Shown here: piece after piece, positions 46,729 through 56,032 of the stretch
Position numbering within the stretch: the first letter of the stretch is position 1
Layout of the letters: the number at the start of each line of letters is the position of its first letter
Source of the DNA: CAZLQF01 sp964561545
GTDB taxonomy: Bacteria; Bacteroidota; Bacteroidia; CAILMK01; CAYYUA01
NCBI GenBank assembly: GCA_964561545.1
Contig: CAZLQF010000003.1
Coordinates: 1 to 64,000 of the forward strand
DNA: 64,000 nucleotides
Direction: 5' to 3'
Notes under the pieces: model-generated
The model's database searches: none
What the model was told of the DNA's origin: nothing
Seen by the model: only the letters and a program-made list of their open reading frames with translations
Position numbers and translations under genes: made by a program

Positions 46729-47964
46729 TCAGGCAACCTTTAGGTGCTTCAACTTCAAGCCACTCAATTTATTCTTTACAAATTTAAGGTCTACTTTAAA
46801 TTCCTTGAGGTCATTTTGCGATGGAATGTCATAAAGGGTATCCGTCATGATGTTTTCAATTAAAGACCTTAAACCTCTGGCCCCAAGGTCAAATTCAATG
46901 GCTTTTTCAGCAATGTGTTCGAGCGCATTATCGGTAAATTTCAGTTTAATACCCTCCATTTCAAAGAGCTTCTCAAATTGTTTGATGATGGCGTTTTTGG
47001 GCTCCGTTAAGATCTGCTTTAACGCTTGTTTATTAAGGCTGTCAAGATGTGTAACGATAGGAAGGCGGCCTAAAAGCTCCGGAATAAGGCCAAAAGATCT
47101 TAAATCCTGTGGTAAAGTGTATTGAAATAGGTTTTCGTTCGATACTTCTTCTTCTTTGTGCTCTGTGTTTTTAAAACCGATATTTTGTTTGTTGATGCGC
47201 TTTTCAATAATTTGCTCCAAACCATCAAAAGCACCTCCGCAAATAAAAAGAATGTCTTTGGTATTAATTTCTGTTAAGTTTTGCTCAGGGTGTTTACGGC
47301 CCCCTTGGGGGGGTACATATACCGTAGAACCTTCAAGCAATTTAAGCAGCGCTTGTTGAACGCCTTCTCCTGACACATCCCGTGTAATGGAAGCGTTGTC
47401 TCCCTTTCTTGCTATCTTGTCCAATTCATCAATGTAAACGATGCCTTTTTCAGCACTTTTTACATCATTATTTGCTGATTGTAGTAGTCTCGTGAGAATG
47501 GTTTCAACATCCTCTCCCACATAGCCTGCCTCTGTAATTACGGTAGCGTCAGCAATACAAAATGGAACGTTGAGGATATCTGCTATCGTCTTTGCTAATA
47601 AGGTTTTACCAGTTCCGGTTTCACCCAACAGTAAAATGTTGGATTTCTCAATGTCAATATCAGGGGTTTCTTCGCCTTCTAAATTACTAAGGAGTCTTTT
47701 ATAATGATTGTAAACTGCAACGGAAATGGATTTTTTAGCTTGATCCTGACCAATGACAAACTCATCAAGGAACTCCTTAATTTCCTTGGGCTTATGGATT
47801 TTACTGGTGAATGCCTGCTTATCGTTTTTCTTGCCCTCTGCTTCTACAATTCTATTGGCTTCTTTAGCACATTGATCACAAATAAACCCCTCTTTTCCTT
47901 CAATCAAGAAGGTAACTTCATCTTTTCCTTTCCAGCAAAAAGAGCAATAATCACCTTTTTTCAT
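46729..47964 (-). CDS. clpX: ClpX, ATPase subunit of the ClpXP protease
   Basis: An AAA+ unfoldase that feeds proteins to ClpP. The 411-residue protein has an N-terminal zinc finger (CSFC near residue 8 and CDQC near 29), Walker A GETGTGKT, Walker B VYIDELDKIA, and the sensor region LPIVTHLDSLN. The pore GYVGED loop is present. It is the last gene of tig-clpP-clpX; its start overlaps the clpP stop by 4 bp. Confidence 0.97.
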   Translation of the reverse strand: MKKGDYCSFCWKGKDEVTFLIEGKEGFICDQCAKEANRIVEAEGKKNDKQAFTSKIHKPKEIKEFLDEFVIGQDQAKKSISVAVYNHYKRLLSNLEGEETPDIDIEKSNILLLGETGTGKTLLAKTIADILNVPFCIADATVITEAGYVGEDVETILTRLLQSANNDVKSAEKGIVYIDELDKIARKGDNASITRDVSGEGVQQALLKLLEGSTVYVPPQGGRKHPEQNLTEINTKDILFICGGAFDGLEQIIEKRINKQNIGFKNTEHKEEEVSNENLFQYTLPQDLRSFGLIPELLGRLPIVTHLDSLNKQALKQILTEPKNAIIKQFEKLFEMEGIKLKFTDNALEHIAEKAIEFDLGARGLRSLIENIMTDTLYDIPSQNDLKEFKVDLKFVKNKLSGLKLKHLKVA

Positions 47965-48650
47965 ATTTCTTCATCTTTGTTGGGTTCGTTTTTAATCAAG
48001 ACTTCGTCTACCATGCCATATTCCTTGGCTTCTTCAGATGTCAACCAGTAATCGCGGTCTGCATCTTTTTCTACTTTATCTTGTGTCTGCCCTGTATGGT
48101 TGGATATGATCTGGTAGATTTCCTTCCGAAGCTTAAGGATTTCATTGGCAGTAATTTCTATATCAGCTGCTTGTCCTTGAGCTCCACCCATGGGTTGGTG
48201 AATTAAAACCCTCGAGTGGCGTAGGCATGATCGCTTTCCATCTTCGCCTGCACATAAAATAACGGCTCCCATTGAAGCTGCCATGCCGGTGCAAATGGTG
48301 TGTACCCTTGGACCGATGTACTGCATGGTGTCGTAAATACCCAAACCGGGATATACAGAGCCACCTGGGCTATTCACATAGATGAAAATATCTCGCTTGG
48401 GATCGGTTGACTCCAAAAAGAGCATTTGAGCTTGGATGATGTTGGCTACGTCGTCATTGATGGGTACACCCAAAAAAATGATACGATCCATCATCAGCCT
48501 TGAGAAAACATCCATTGAAGCAACATTCATAGGACGTTCCTCAATGATATTTGGTGTTATGTAATTCTGGAAAGAATCAAGTTTTGAACTGCTAATACCT
48601 AAGTGTTTATTGGCAAACTTTTCAAATTCACTGTTGTGGTTGTTGCTCAT
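47961..48650 (-). CDS. clpP: ClpP, proteolytic subunit of the Clp protease
   Basis: A 229-residue serine protease forming the double-ring barrel. The catalytic triad is Ser126 (TGMAASMGA), His151 (LIHQPMGG) and Asp200 (DADRDYW). The oligomerisation segment YVNSPGGSVYPGLGIYD is intact. The N-terminal 30 residues are probably a propeptide or disordered leader. Its start overlaps the end of tig by 23 bp and it overlaps clpX by 4 bp. Confidence 0.97.
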   Translation of the reverse strand: MSNNHNSEFEKFANKHLGISSSKLDSFQNYITPNIIEERPMNVASMDVFSRLMMDRIIFLGVPINDDVANIIQAQMLFLESTDPKRDIFIYVNSPGGSVYPGLGIYDTMQYIGPRVHTICTGMAASMGAVILCAGEDGKRSCLRHSRVLIHQPMGGAQGQAADIEITANEILKLRKEIYQIISNHTGQTQDKVEKDADRDYWLTSEEAKEYGMVDEVLIKNEPNKDEEI

Positions 48651-50031
48651 TATTCATTTCATTTATTAGTTCTTCAAATTTATTTTTATCGATTTCTTCA
48701 TCAGGAAATTCGACATTTTGCTTAAGCTGATCAAACACTTTGCTTTCTCTTAAGGTGTAATAAGTTCTTTGGTAGTTGTTTTGTTCCTGTAAATGCTGTT
48801 GTGCGTATTGTTCAACTTGGCTATCATCGATATCCGGCATGCCCATTCTTCTTAATTCTTGCCGAAGCATTCCTTTTGTTTGATCAAGTACTTCCTGTGA
48901 GGTTACTTCAACACTGTATTGATTAGCAAAATGGTCAATGACCATCATCCATTTCATATCTTCTTTAAAACGTTCATATTCTGTTTCTTCGTCTTGCTGT
49001 TGTTGTTTCTCCTCCTCACTTTTTTCTTCATTAACCTGTTTGAACCATTTTTGAAGAAATTCTTCGGGAAGGTTAATATCGAGCTCATTGAGTATCTTTT
49101 TCCTTATCTCGCTAAACAAATATTTTTCAGCCTGGTTTAAATAATAGTTCTCAATCGCTTTTTTAATACTGTCTCGAAGTTCTTCCTCACTGTTTACTTC
49201 TCCTTCACCAAATACTTCATCAAAAAATGCTTGATTGAGTTCAGCTTTTTGGAGTTGATAAATAGCAGTAATGGTAACCTGAAATTCTTCATTTAAATCT
49301 TTGACAGTCAATTGATCAGAATCCAGGAACGTGGCAAGCTTCTCATTATCCTCAAAGTGCTCTTTCAAATTAATGGTAAAGGTATCTTCTGCTTTTCTAC
49401 CTAAAAGCTCGCTTTTTAAGCTTTGAGGAATTTCGTTGATGCGGTGATGCTTTTCATTTTCAAAGCCGCTTTCAAGAAATTCTCTATTTTCATCCAATTC
49501 AACCACTTTCAGGTAAAAGCTTACGTTTTCCTCATCTATTATTTCCTCAACCTGATCTACAGTTCCTTTGTTGTAGCGCAGGTTTTCAATTTCTTCATCG
49601 ATCATTTCATCAGTAATCTTTACCTTTTTGATGGGCAGTTCTTTGAGTTTTTCGTAGTCAATGTTGATCTCGGGCTTTAAGCCTACATCGTAGGTAAACT
49701 CAAATTCAGTGGTGTTTTTCCAATCAATTTCCTTGTCAGCGTCTTTGTCCAATGGATTTAGGATAAGGTCCACATTGTTGTTTTCAAGGTACTCCTGAAC
49801 AGATTTATTGATGATTTCAGGGATTTTTTCTTTTTTAATTTCCTCTTCTGCCATTTTTCTGACAAGGTTAAGCGGAACCTTACCTTTCCTGAAGCCGGGC
49901 ATATTAACTTGCTTCCTGTATTCTTTCAGTTTTTGTTGAAGTTCATTCTCATAGTCGTCCGGTCCTAAATGTACCTTGAGCAATGCATCAAGGTTGTTAT
50001 CAGTATCTTTTTTATCAATTTTAACTTCCAA
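48628..50031 (-). CDS. tig: Trigger factor, ribosome-associated chaperone
   Basis: Binds L23 at the ribosome exit and holds nascent chains; in Bacteroidetes it heads the clpP-clpX group. It is 467 residues from TTG at 50029-50031 (reading MEVKIDKKD). The ribosome-binding signature MPGFRKGKVP appears near residue 46, with a PPIase-like region around 150-240 and a long helical C-terminal part. An open frame extends upstream to 50091 through the tRNA-Leu sequence (reading VPPSAL), a known tRNA artefact, so I reject it. An AAAGAAG site precedes the TTG. Confidence 0.9.
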   Translation of the reverse strand: MEVKIDKKDTDNNLDALLKVHLGPDDYENELQQKLKEYRKQVNMPGFRKGKVPLNLVRKMAEEEIKKEKIPEIINKSVQEYLENNNVDLILNPLDKDADKEIDWKNTTEFEFTYDVGLKPEINIDYEKLKELPIKKVKITDEMIDEEIENLRYNKGTVDQVEEIIDEENVSFYLKVVELDENREFLESGFENEKHHRINEIPQSLKSELLGRKAEDTFTINLKEHFEDNEKLATFLDSDQLTVKDLNEEFQVTITAIYQLQKAELNQAFFDEVFGEGEVNSEEELRDSIKKAIENYYLNQAEKYLFSEIRKKILNELDINLPEEFLQKWFKQVNEEKSEEEKQQQQDEETEYERFKEDMKWMMVIDHFANQYSVEVTSQEVLDQTKGMLRQELRRMGMPDIDDSQVEQYAQQHLQEQNNYQRTYYTLRESKVFDQLKQNVEFPDEEIDKNKFEELINEMNNEQQPQQ

Positions 50032-50064
50032 AAATTCTTCTTTTAAAATTTCAACAACTGTAAG

Positions 50065-50146
50065 TGCGGATGGTGGGACTCGAACCCACACACCTCACGG
50101 TACTAGATCCTAAATCTAGCGCGTCTACCTATTCCGCCACATCCGC
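50065..50146 (-). tRNA. tRNA-Leu(TAG)
   Basis: Complete 82-base tRNA on the minus strand. The acceptor GCGGATG/CATCCGC has discriminator A. The anticodon stem CTAGA/TCTAG closes loop TTTAGGA with anticodon TAG. The variable arm is longer than usual, as in class II tRNAs, and the T arm is GTGGG-TTCGAGT-CCCAC. CCA is not encoded. Its 3' end is 33 bp ahead of the tig start. Confidence 0.96.
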
Positions 50147-50156
50147 AAATAACATG

Positions 50157-50164
50157 CAAAATTA
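50157..50164 (-). promoter_or_regulatory. Putative -7 element (TAATTTTG) for tRNA-Leu and tig
   Basis: On the minus strand this reads TAATTTTG, matching TAnnTTTG, 10 bp before the tRNA 5' end at 50146. A -33 TTG is not clear. It is the only exact element found upstream of the tRNA-Leu-tig-clpP-clpX run. Confidence 0.55.
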
Positions 50165-50324
50165 CAATAAAATTAAAGCATGTAAATAATGTAAAACCAT
50201 AATTGTTTTTTAAAGGATTTTTGTTACATTTTTGCGAGTAATCTAAACAAGTAGATTGGAATTTAGAACATTTTGTTTTGAACTAAGGTTGAATTATTAA
50301 AGGCGTTAATCAAATCGATCACCA

Positions 50325-52592
50325 ATGACTCAAAATACCTCACAACAAATAGAAAAGCGGCAGTTAATCAATGCCTACCGTAATTTGTTAAGGGCATGCA
50401 AGCCTAACATACAACCCGAGGATAAAAAGCTAATAAGACAGTCATTCAATTTTTCAATGGAAGCCCATAAGGGGATGCGAAGAAAATCCGGAGAACTTTA
50501 CATCTTCCATCCTTTATCAGTGGCTATGATTTGTGCCAAGGAAATGGGCTTGGGCGTAACTTCTATCGTTAGCGCTCTTTTGCATGATGTTGTAGAAGAT
50601 ACGGATGTTACACTTGAAGACATTGAAGCTACATTTGGCAAAAAAGTAGCCACTATTATTGACGGGCTCACCAAAATTTCCGGGGTGGTTGGAAAATCGC
50701 AATCCATCCAGGCCGAGAATTTCCGTAAAATTTTGCTAACCCTTGCCGATGATGTACGCGTGATCTTGATTAAGATCGCAGACCGCCTTCATAATATGCG
50801 GACACTTGATTCAGTTCCGAGGCAAAATCAATTGAAAATTGCATCGGAAACCATGATTTTGTTTGCACCTCTGGCCCACAGGCTTGGGCTTTACAGCATC
50901 AAAACGGAACTTGAAGACCTTGCTTTAAAATATACAGAACCCAAGATTTATAAAGAGATCGCAAGCAAACTTCAATCCTCCAGTGGACAGCGGAAGCGCT
51001 TCATACGAAAATTTATAAATCCGATTCAAAAAAGGTTGGATCAGAATGGACTCAAATACGACATTAAGAGTCGACCAAAGTCTGTTTATTCTATTTACCA
51101 AAAGATGAAGCAACAAAACATACCTTTTGAGGAGATCTATGATATCTTTGCTATTAGAATCGTACTTGATACACCTCCTGAACGTGAAAAAGAAGATTGC
51201 TGGCGGATTTATTCCATTATTACCGATTTTTACAAACCCAATCCCAACCGTTTAAGAGATTGGATTTCTACCCCAAAAGGGAATGGCTATGAATCATTGC
51301 ATACCACTGTAATGGGGCCCAACGGCAAATGGGTCGAGGTTCAAATAAGAAGCAATCGTATGCATGAAATAGCCGAAAAGGGGTATGCAGCCCATTGGAA
51401 GTATAAAGAAGGCGGCTATGTAGATGCTGGTTTGGAGGATTGGATAAGAAAAGTTCGGGAATTGCTTGAAAATGCTGAATCCAATGCGCTTGACTTTTTT
51501 GATGATTTCAGGCTTAACTTATTTGCTGATGAAGTGTTTTTGTTTACACCCAAAGGAGAATTGATTACATTGCCAGTCAATTCGACAGCTTTGGATTTTG
51601 CTTTTGAAATTCATACAGAAGTTGGCAATCAATGTCTTGGGGCTAAGGTCAATCATAAGCTTGTACCGTTAAATCATAAGCTAAAAAGTGGAGATCAGGT
51701 CGAAATTTTAACCTCCCGTAAGCAAACACCCAAAAACGATTGGCTGAATTACGTTGTTACTGCGAAAGCTAAATCCAAGATCAAAAATGCGCTGAAAGAG
51801 CAGAAAAGGATCACTGCCCAAAACGGTAAAAAACTATTAGAGCGCAACTTTAAAGAGCTTCAAATTAATTTTTCCAATACCATCATAGAGGCGTTGGTTA
51901 ACTTTTATGACTATGATGCCACTACCAACTTCTATCATGCAATTGGCAATGGAAGTATCCAAGAAGCTGAATTGCAGGATAAATTAAAACACTTTAAAGA
52001 CCAGGATAAAATCGCCACCAACGGCCATCAAAAACAGCAGGCGTCTCAACATCAGCTTTCCAAAAAGGATAAACCAGATGTTATTTTAGTGGGTGATAGG
52101 GCTGATAACGATTATACATTTGCTAAATGTTGTAACCCAATACCAGGTGATGATATATTCGGTTTTATAACATTAAACAGTGGTATTAAAATTCACCGCA
52201 CCAATTGCCCCAATGGAATCCGGCTTATGTCCAAATATGGTTCCCGTATCGTTAAAGCTCGATGGACCACATCAGAAATAAAGGATGTGAAGGCTTTTCC
52301 TGTTGGTATTAAAATCATGGGAATAGATAGCATTGGAATTGTTAGCAGCATCACGGATATCATCTCCAACGAGCATAAGGTCAACATGGATTCCATTACT
52401 TTATCCTCCAAGGCCGGGGCATTTGAAGGCTCCATTGTTCTTTATACTTATGCTACTGAGCATTTGGATAGTATTATAAAAAAGATCAGCGCTTTGAAAG
52501 GCATTGATAAAGTTTCTCGTTATGAGGTAGAAGAAAAGTTAAGTGCTGATAGCGGTACCCATGAAGCCATTTTACCAGCAGAAAATGATTAG
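50325..52592 (+). CDS. RelA/SpoT-family bifunctional (p)ppGpp synthetase/hydrolase
   Basis: A 755-residue stringent-response enzyme. The hydrolase HD domain (about 45-200) is intact: FHPLS with His62, HD at 87-88 and ED at 91-92. The synthetase domain (about 240-365) has SRPKSVYSIYQKMK and GNGYESLHTTV. Next come a TGS domain (about 405-465, FTPKGELITLP), a zinc-finger-like CCNPIPGD block and a C-terminal ACT domain (about 665-740). Both catalytic centres look preserved, so it probably makes and breaks (p)ppGpp. Confidence 0.95.
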   Translation: MTQNTSQQIEKRQLINAYRNLLRACKPNIQPEDKKLIRQSFNFSMEAHKGMRRKSGELYIFHPLSVAMICAKEMGLGVTSIVSALLHDVVEDTDVTLEDIEATFGKKVATIIDGLTKISGVVGKSQSIQAENFRKILLTLADDVRVILIKIADRLHNMRTLDSVPRQNQLKIASETMILFAPLAHRLGLYSIKTELEDLALKYTEPKIYKEIASKLQSSSGQRKRFIRKFINPIQKRLDQNGLKYDIKSRPKSVYSIYQKMKQQNIPFEEIYDIFAIRIVLDTPPEREKEDCWRIYSIITDFYKPNPNRLRDWISTPKGNGYESLHTTVMGPNGKWVEVQIRSNRMHEIAEKGYAAHWKYKEGGYVDAGLEDWIRKVRELLENAESNALDFFDDFRLNLFADEVFLFTPKGELITLPVNSTALDFAFEIHTEVGNQCLGAKVNHKLVPLNHKLKSGDQVEILTSRKQTPKNDWLNYVVTAKAKSKIKNALKEQKRITAQNGKKLLERNFKELQINFSNTIIEALVNFYDYDATTNFYHAIGNGSIQEAELQDKLKHFKDQDKIATNGHQKQQASQHQLSKKDKPDVILVGDRADNDYTFAKCCNPIPGDDIFGFITLNSGIKIHRTNCPNGIRLMSKYGSRIVKARWTTSEIKDVKAFPVGIKIMGIDSIGIVSSITDIISNEHKVNMDSITLSSKAGAFEGSIVLYTYATEHLDSIIKKISALKGIDKVSRYEVEEKLSADSGTHEAILPAEND

Positions 52593-52794
52593 CAAATTAA
52601 TGGCGCTTAAATTTGAATTATTATAATCAAAAATTAAGCTTTTTAGTATTAAACCAATGGTAGCAATATAAAGGGCTTTTGTTCAAACTTAAGCCTTGAA
52701 TTTAAATCTATTAAAAATAAAAAGCAATACGTATTCTATTATTGTTGTTAAGGGCAACGCCCCTTAGTTGATGTCAAATTCCCATTTACCTTTT

Positions 52795-52802
52795 TAACTT
52801 TG
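52795..52802 (+). promoter_or_regulatory. Putative -7 element (TAACTTTG) of fur promoter
   Basis: TAACTTTG matches TAnnTTTG 20 bp before the fur ATG. TTG at 52768-52770 lies 24 bp upstream, slightly long for a -33 element. The wider 230-bp gap after relA also holds a small imperfect hairpin (AAGGGC-AAC-GCCCCTT, about 52750-52765) without a T run. Confidence 0.55.
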
Positions 52803-52822
52803 CAACTTATTGAAATAATTTT

Positions 52823-53302
52823 ATGCCATCAGAAGGTAATATAAAAGAAGCCAAAGAATTATTTGCTGAATACCTCGAGGAGAAAAAGCATCGGAAGACT
52901 CCTGAAAGGTTTGCAATTTTGGAGGAAATCTACTCCAGGGATGATCATTTTGATGTGGAAAAGCTTTACCTCGAACTAAAACAAAAGAACTACCACATTA
53001 GCAGGGCTACAGTTTATAATACCCTTAATTTGTTGTTGGATTGTAAATTGGTGGTTAAGCAACAATTTGGCGATAATGTTGCTTTGTATGAAAAATCTTA
53101 TGGATACAGGCAGCATGACCATTTAATATGTAATAATTGCAATGAGGTGCTTGAGTTTTGCGATCCACGGATTCAACAAATACAAAACATGATGGGGGAT
53201 CTTCTGCATTTTAATATACAAAATCATTCCCTTACCTTATATGGAGAGCCTCGTGTTGATGAAGATGGTAAATGTTTAACTTGTTCAAAAAACCTCGCTT
53301 AA
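52823..53302 (+). CDS. fur: Fur-family transcriptional regulator
   Basis: A 159-residue metal-sensing repressor. A winged-helix DNA-binding domain (about 20-95; RKTPERFAILEEIY, ISRATVYNTLNLLLD) is followed by a dimer and metal-binding domain with HDHLICNNCNEVLEF. Two CxxC pairs (CNNC and CLTC) indicate the structural zinc site. Whether it senses iron, zinc or peroxide cannot be read here. It is 23 bp ahead of purA. Confidence 0.92.
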   Translation: MPSEGNIKEAKELFAEYLEEKKHRKTPERFAILEEIYSRDDHFDVEKLYLELKQKNYHISRATVYNTLNLLLDCKLVVKQQFGDNVALYEKSYGYRQHDHLICNNCNEVLEFCDPRIQQIQNMMGDLLHFNIQNHSLTLYGEPRVDEDGKCLTCSKNLA

Positions 53303-53325
53303 TCCTTACCTAAAAACCAATTTTT

Positions 53326-54588
53326 ATGCCCGTTGATGTTTTACTTGGTCTCCAATGGGGAGACGAAGGGAAAGGAAAAATTGTTGATCTACTTGCACCT
53401 AAATATGATGTAGTAGCTAGATTTCAAGGAGGCCCCAATGCTGGTCATACGCTCTTAGTTGGTGGTAAGCAATATGTATTGCATACTTTACCCTCCGGTA
53501 TGATCCATTCCAACGTGCAAAATGTGATTGGAAGTGGAATGGTGGTCGATCCTCTTATGCTTAAAGATGAAATCAACACGCTTAAACAAGATGGTGTATT
53601 CAATCCTGAGCAGTTAAAAATCAGTAGGTTTGCCCACTTGATTTTGCCTTCACATAGGGCTTTGGATGCAGCTTATGAAAATAAAAATGGTGAGCAAAAG
53701 ATTGGTTCAACCTTGAAAGGTATCGGACCTGCTTACATGGATAAAATGGGGAGAAGTGGCCTAAGAATCGGTGATGCTTTGGCGTCAGATTTTGACGAAA
53801 AATATCAGGGCTTAAAGCAAAAGCATAAAACCAAGTTAGCCCAGCTTGAGTATAACGTAGAGGTTGAAGATCATGATTGGTTAGAAGCCCTTGAGGAATT
53901 AAGGTCATTGAACATAATGGATACTGAGCAATATTTAAATGAACAAATCGATCAAGGAAACAACGTTTTAGCGGAAGGAGCACAAGGAAGTTTGCTTGAT
54001 ATTAGTTTTGGTACCTATCCTTTTGTAACATCCTCCAACACCCTGACAGGAGCAACAAGTCTTGGTTTGGGAATTCCGCCCCAACGAATAAGCAATGTTT
54101 ATGGCGTTTTCAAGGCTTATACTACAAGGGTTGGTAAAGGTCCATTTCCTACTGAGTTAGATGGTGAAATTGGTGACAAGATCAAGGAAAAAGGAAATGA
54201 ATTTGGCTCGACAACCGGAAGGCCCAGAAGGTGTGGCTGGCTTGATCTTGAATCCCTTCGATATTCTGTCATGTTAAATGGCGTGGATCGGCTCATGGTT
54301 ACAAAAGCCGATGTGTTGGATGAACTGGATAATATTCAGGTATGCACCAAATATCAAACAGACCATGGAGGGGATGTCAGTTTTTCCGCCCTATTGTTTG
54401 AGGAAAATGGTGCCCAACCTATTTATAAGGAATTTGAAGGTTGGAAAAATGACATAACCAACATTAAAAGCTATTCGGAATTACCCCAAAAACTAAAAGA
54501 ATACCTTGATTATATTGAGGATTATCTACAAGTTCCTCTTAAAATGATCTCTACAGGTCCAGAAAGAAGTAAGACAATCGAGCTGTAA
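53326..54588 (+). CDS. purA: Adenylosuccinate synthetase
   Basis: The first committed step from IMP to AMP (IMP, aspartate and GTP); cytosolic. The 420-residue protein opens with GLQWGDEGKGKIVDLL and PNAGHTL (GTP and IMP sites), and has GSTLKGIGPAY, AEGAQGSLLDI and TTGRPRRCGW. All family blocks are complete. It converges on murF with only 19 bp between the stops. Confidence 0.97.
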   Translation: MPVDVLLGLQWGDEGKGKIVDLLAPKYDVVARFQGGPNAGHTLLVGGKQYVLHTLPSGMIHSNVQNVIGSGMVVDPLMLKDEINTLKQDGVFNPEQLKISRFAHLILPSHRALDAAYENKNGEQKIGSTLKGIGPAYMDKMGRSGLRIGDALASDFDEKYQGLKQKHKTKLAQLEYNVEVEDHDWLEALEELRSLNIMDTEQYLNEQIDQGNNVLAEGAQGSLLDISFGTYPFVTSSNTLTGATSLGLGIPPQRISNVYGVFKAYTTRVGKGPFPTELDGEIGDKIKEKGNEFGSTTGRPRRCGWLDLESLRYSVMLNGVDRLMVTKADVLDELDNIQVCTKYQTDHGGDVSFSALLFEENGAQPIYKEFEGWKNDITNIKSYSELPQKLKEYLDYIEDYLQVPLKMISTGPERSKTIEL

Positions 54589-54607
54589 TTCAGAATTTGA
54601 AACTAAG

Positions 54608-55924
54608 TTATTTTACAATCTTTTCAAGCTCCATCCCCCTCGAGCCTTTTATTAAGACCCAGGTATTGGATGGTTTATTTTTTTCAAACCATGTCTTAGT
54701 TGCTTGAAAGTCAGGAAAATGAAGGCCATTAATTTGGTTTTTAAACTTACCAAATTCATTGCCTACTAACACGATCTTGTAATTCCGGTTTTTTAGCATA
54801 TTGACAATTGTAGCGTGTTCTTGCTCACTGTATTTTCCCAACTCAAACATGTCACCGAGGATTGCTATTTTGTGTTTGGCATCTAACTTATCAAAATTTT
54901 CAAGTGCTTTCTGCATGCTACTTGGGTTGGCATTGTAAGCATCGAGGATGATTTTATTGGTACCTTTTTCTATCACTTCAGACCTGTTATTGGCAGGTAC
55001 ATAACTCGCCAATGCTTCTTTGATCTGTGAGTTAGAAATTCCAAAATACTGACCTGTACAAACAGCCGCCATTAGATTGTAAAAATGGAAGTCACCAAAG
55101 AGGTGCGTGTCAATTTGAAAGGAACTTCCCCTATTTGATAAGTTTTTTTCAACCGTAATAGATAGAAATGGAAATAAAGCGTTAATGTAGCCAGCGCAAT
55201 CCAGGCTATTATGCGTAGTTTTCCCATAAGTGAAAGTAGATAAAGGCTTTGCAATAGATTTAATTGTTTCATCATCATTGTTAAGGAAGAAATGTGCCTT
55301 TCTCCTATATAAAAAATCTGTAAATTCCTTGTGGGCTTGTATTACGCCTTCCCATCCACCATAGCCTTCAAGGTGATCCTTGCCAATATTGGTGATTAAG
55401 CCATAATCAGGTTTTGCTAATCTACATAGTTTGCTATGTTCTCCTAAATGATTGGCTCCGAATTCAAGGACTGCTATTTCGTGCGAATAGGAAATTTGTA
55501 GAATGCTTAAAGGCAATCCAATGTGATTGTTAAAATTACCCGGCGTAGCAAAGGCGTTGAATTGTTGAGATAGTACTCGTTGCAGAAGTTCTTTGGTTGT
55601 TGTTTTTCCGTTAGAGCCAGTAAGGGCAATAATGGGTATATCGAGTTGATTTCTGTGGTGTTCTGCAAGGCCTTGCAAAGCATGAAGCGTGTTCTCAGCA
55701 AAAAAAGTTTTATCTTTATAACGGTTGGGAAGTTGTGCCCAAACCTCTGAATTATCAATAACAGCCAATGCGGCCCTTTTATCTAAAGCATCATGCGCGA
55801 ACTTATTGCCGTCAACATTGCTTCCTTTGAACCCGAAAAAAATAGAGTTTGGCTGCACCTCCCTTGAGTCAATAACTACATGGGGATTGGCAAGGTAAAT
55901 TTGATATAACGATTCTAATTCCAT
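54608..55924 (-). CDS. murF: UDP-N-acetylmuramoyl-tripeptide:D-alanyl-D-alanine ligase
   Basis: Adds D-Ala-D-Ala to complete the peptidoglycan pentapeptide precursor; cytosolic. The 438-residue Mur ligase has an N-terminal substrate domain (SREVQPNSIFFGFKG), the ATP-binding ALTGSNGKTTTKEL motif (near residue 100), and the C-terminal ILDAYNANPSSM and ILGDMFELG blocks, which are MurF-specific. It is monocistronic in view and divergent from the VCBS-repeat gene. Confidence 0.95.
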   Translation of the reverse strand: MELESLYQIYLANPHVVIDSREVQPNSIFFGFKGSNVDGNKFAHDALDKRAALAVIDNSEVWAQLPNRYKDKTFFAENTLHALQGLAEHHRNQLDIPIIALTGSNGKTTTKELLQRVLSQQFNAFATPGNFNNHIGLPLSILQISYSHEIAVLEFGANHLGEHSKLCRLAKPDYGLITNIGKDHLEGYGGWEGVIQAHKEFTDFLYRRKAHFFLNNDDETIKSIAKPLSTFTYGKTTHNSLDCAGYINALFPFLSITVEKNLSNRGSSFQIDTHLFGDFHFYNLMAAVCTGQYFGISNSQIKEALASYVPANNRSEVIEKGTNKIILDAYNANPSSMQKALENFDKLDAKHKIAILGDMFELGKYSEQEHATIVNMLKNRNYKIVLVGNEFGKFKNQINGLHFPDFQATKTWFEKNKPSNTWVLIKGSRGMELEKIVK

Positions 55925-55996
55925 GAAAGCCTGAATTTCTTTGCAATTTAAATATATTGGGGTAAAAATTTTAGTTTATTCGAGTACTAAATGCTT

Positions 55997-56004
55997 TATT
56001 TTTG
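55997..56004 (+). promoter_or_regulatory. Putative -7 element (TATTTTTG) for the VCBS-repeat gene
   Basis: TATTTTTG matches TAnnTTTG 28 bp before the ATG at 56033. No -33 TTG at standard distance is visible. Confidence 0.5.
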
Positions 56005-56032
56005 TTTGATTTATTAACTAAAATAAAAGAAC

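Noticed and set aside
48628..50091. Trigger factor frame extended to 50091
   Set aside because: The extra N-terminus reads through tRNA-Leu (VPPSAL pattern) and adds no known domain. TTG at 50031 fits the family start.
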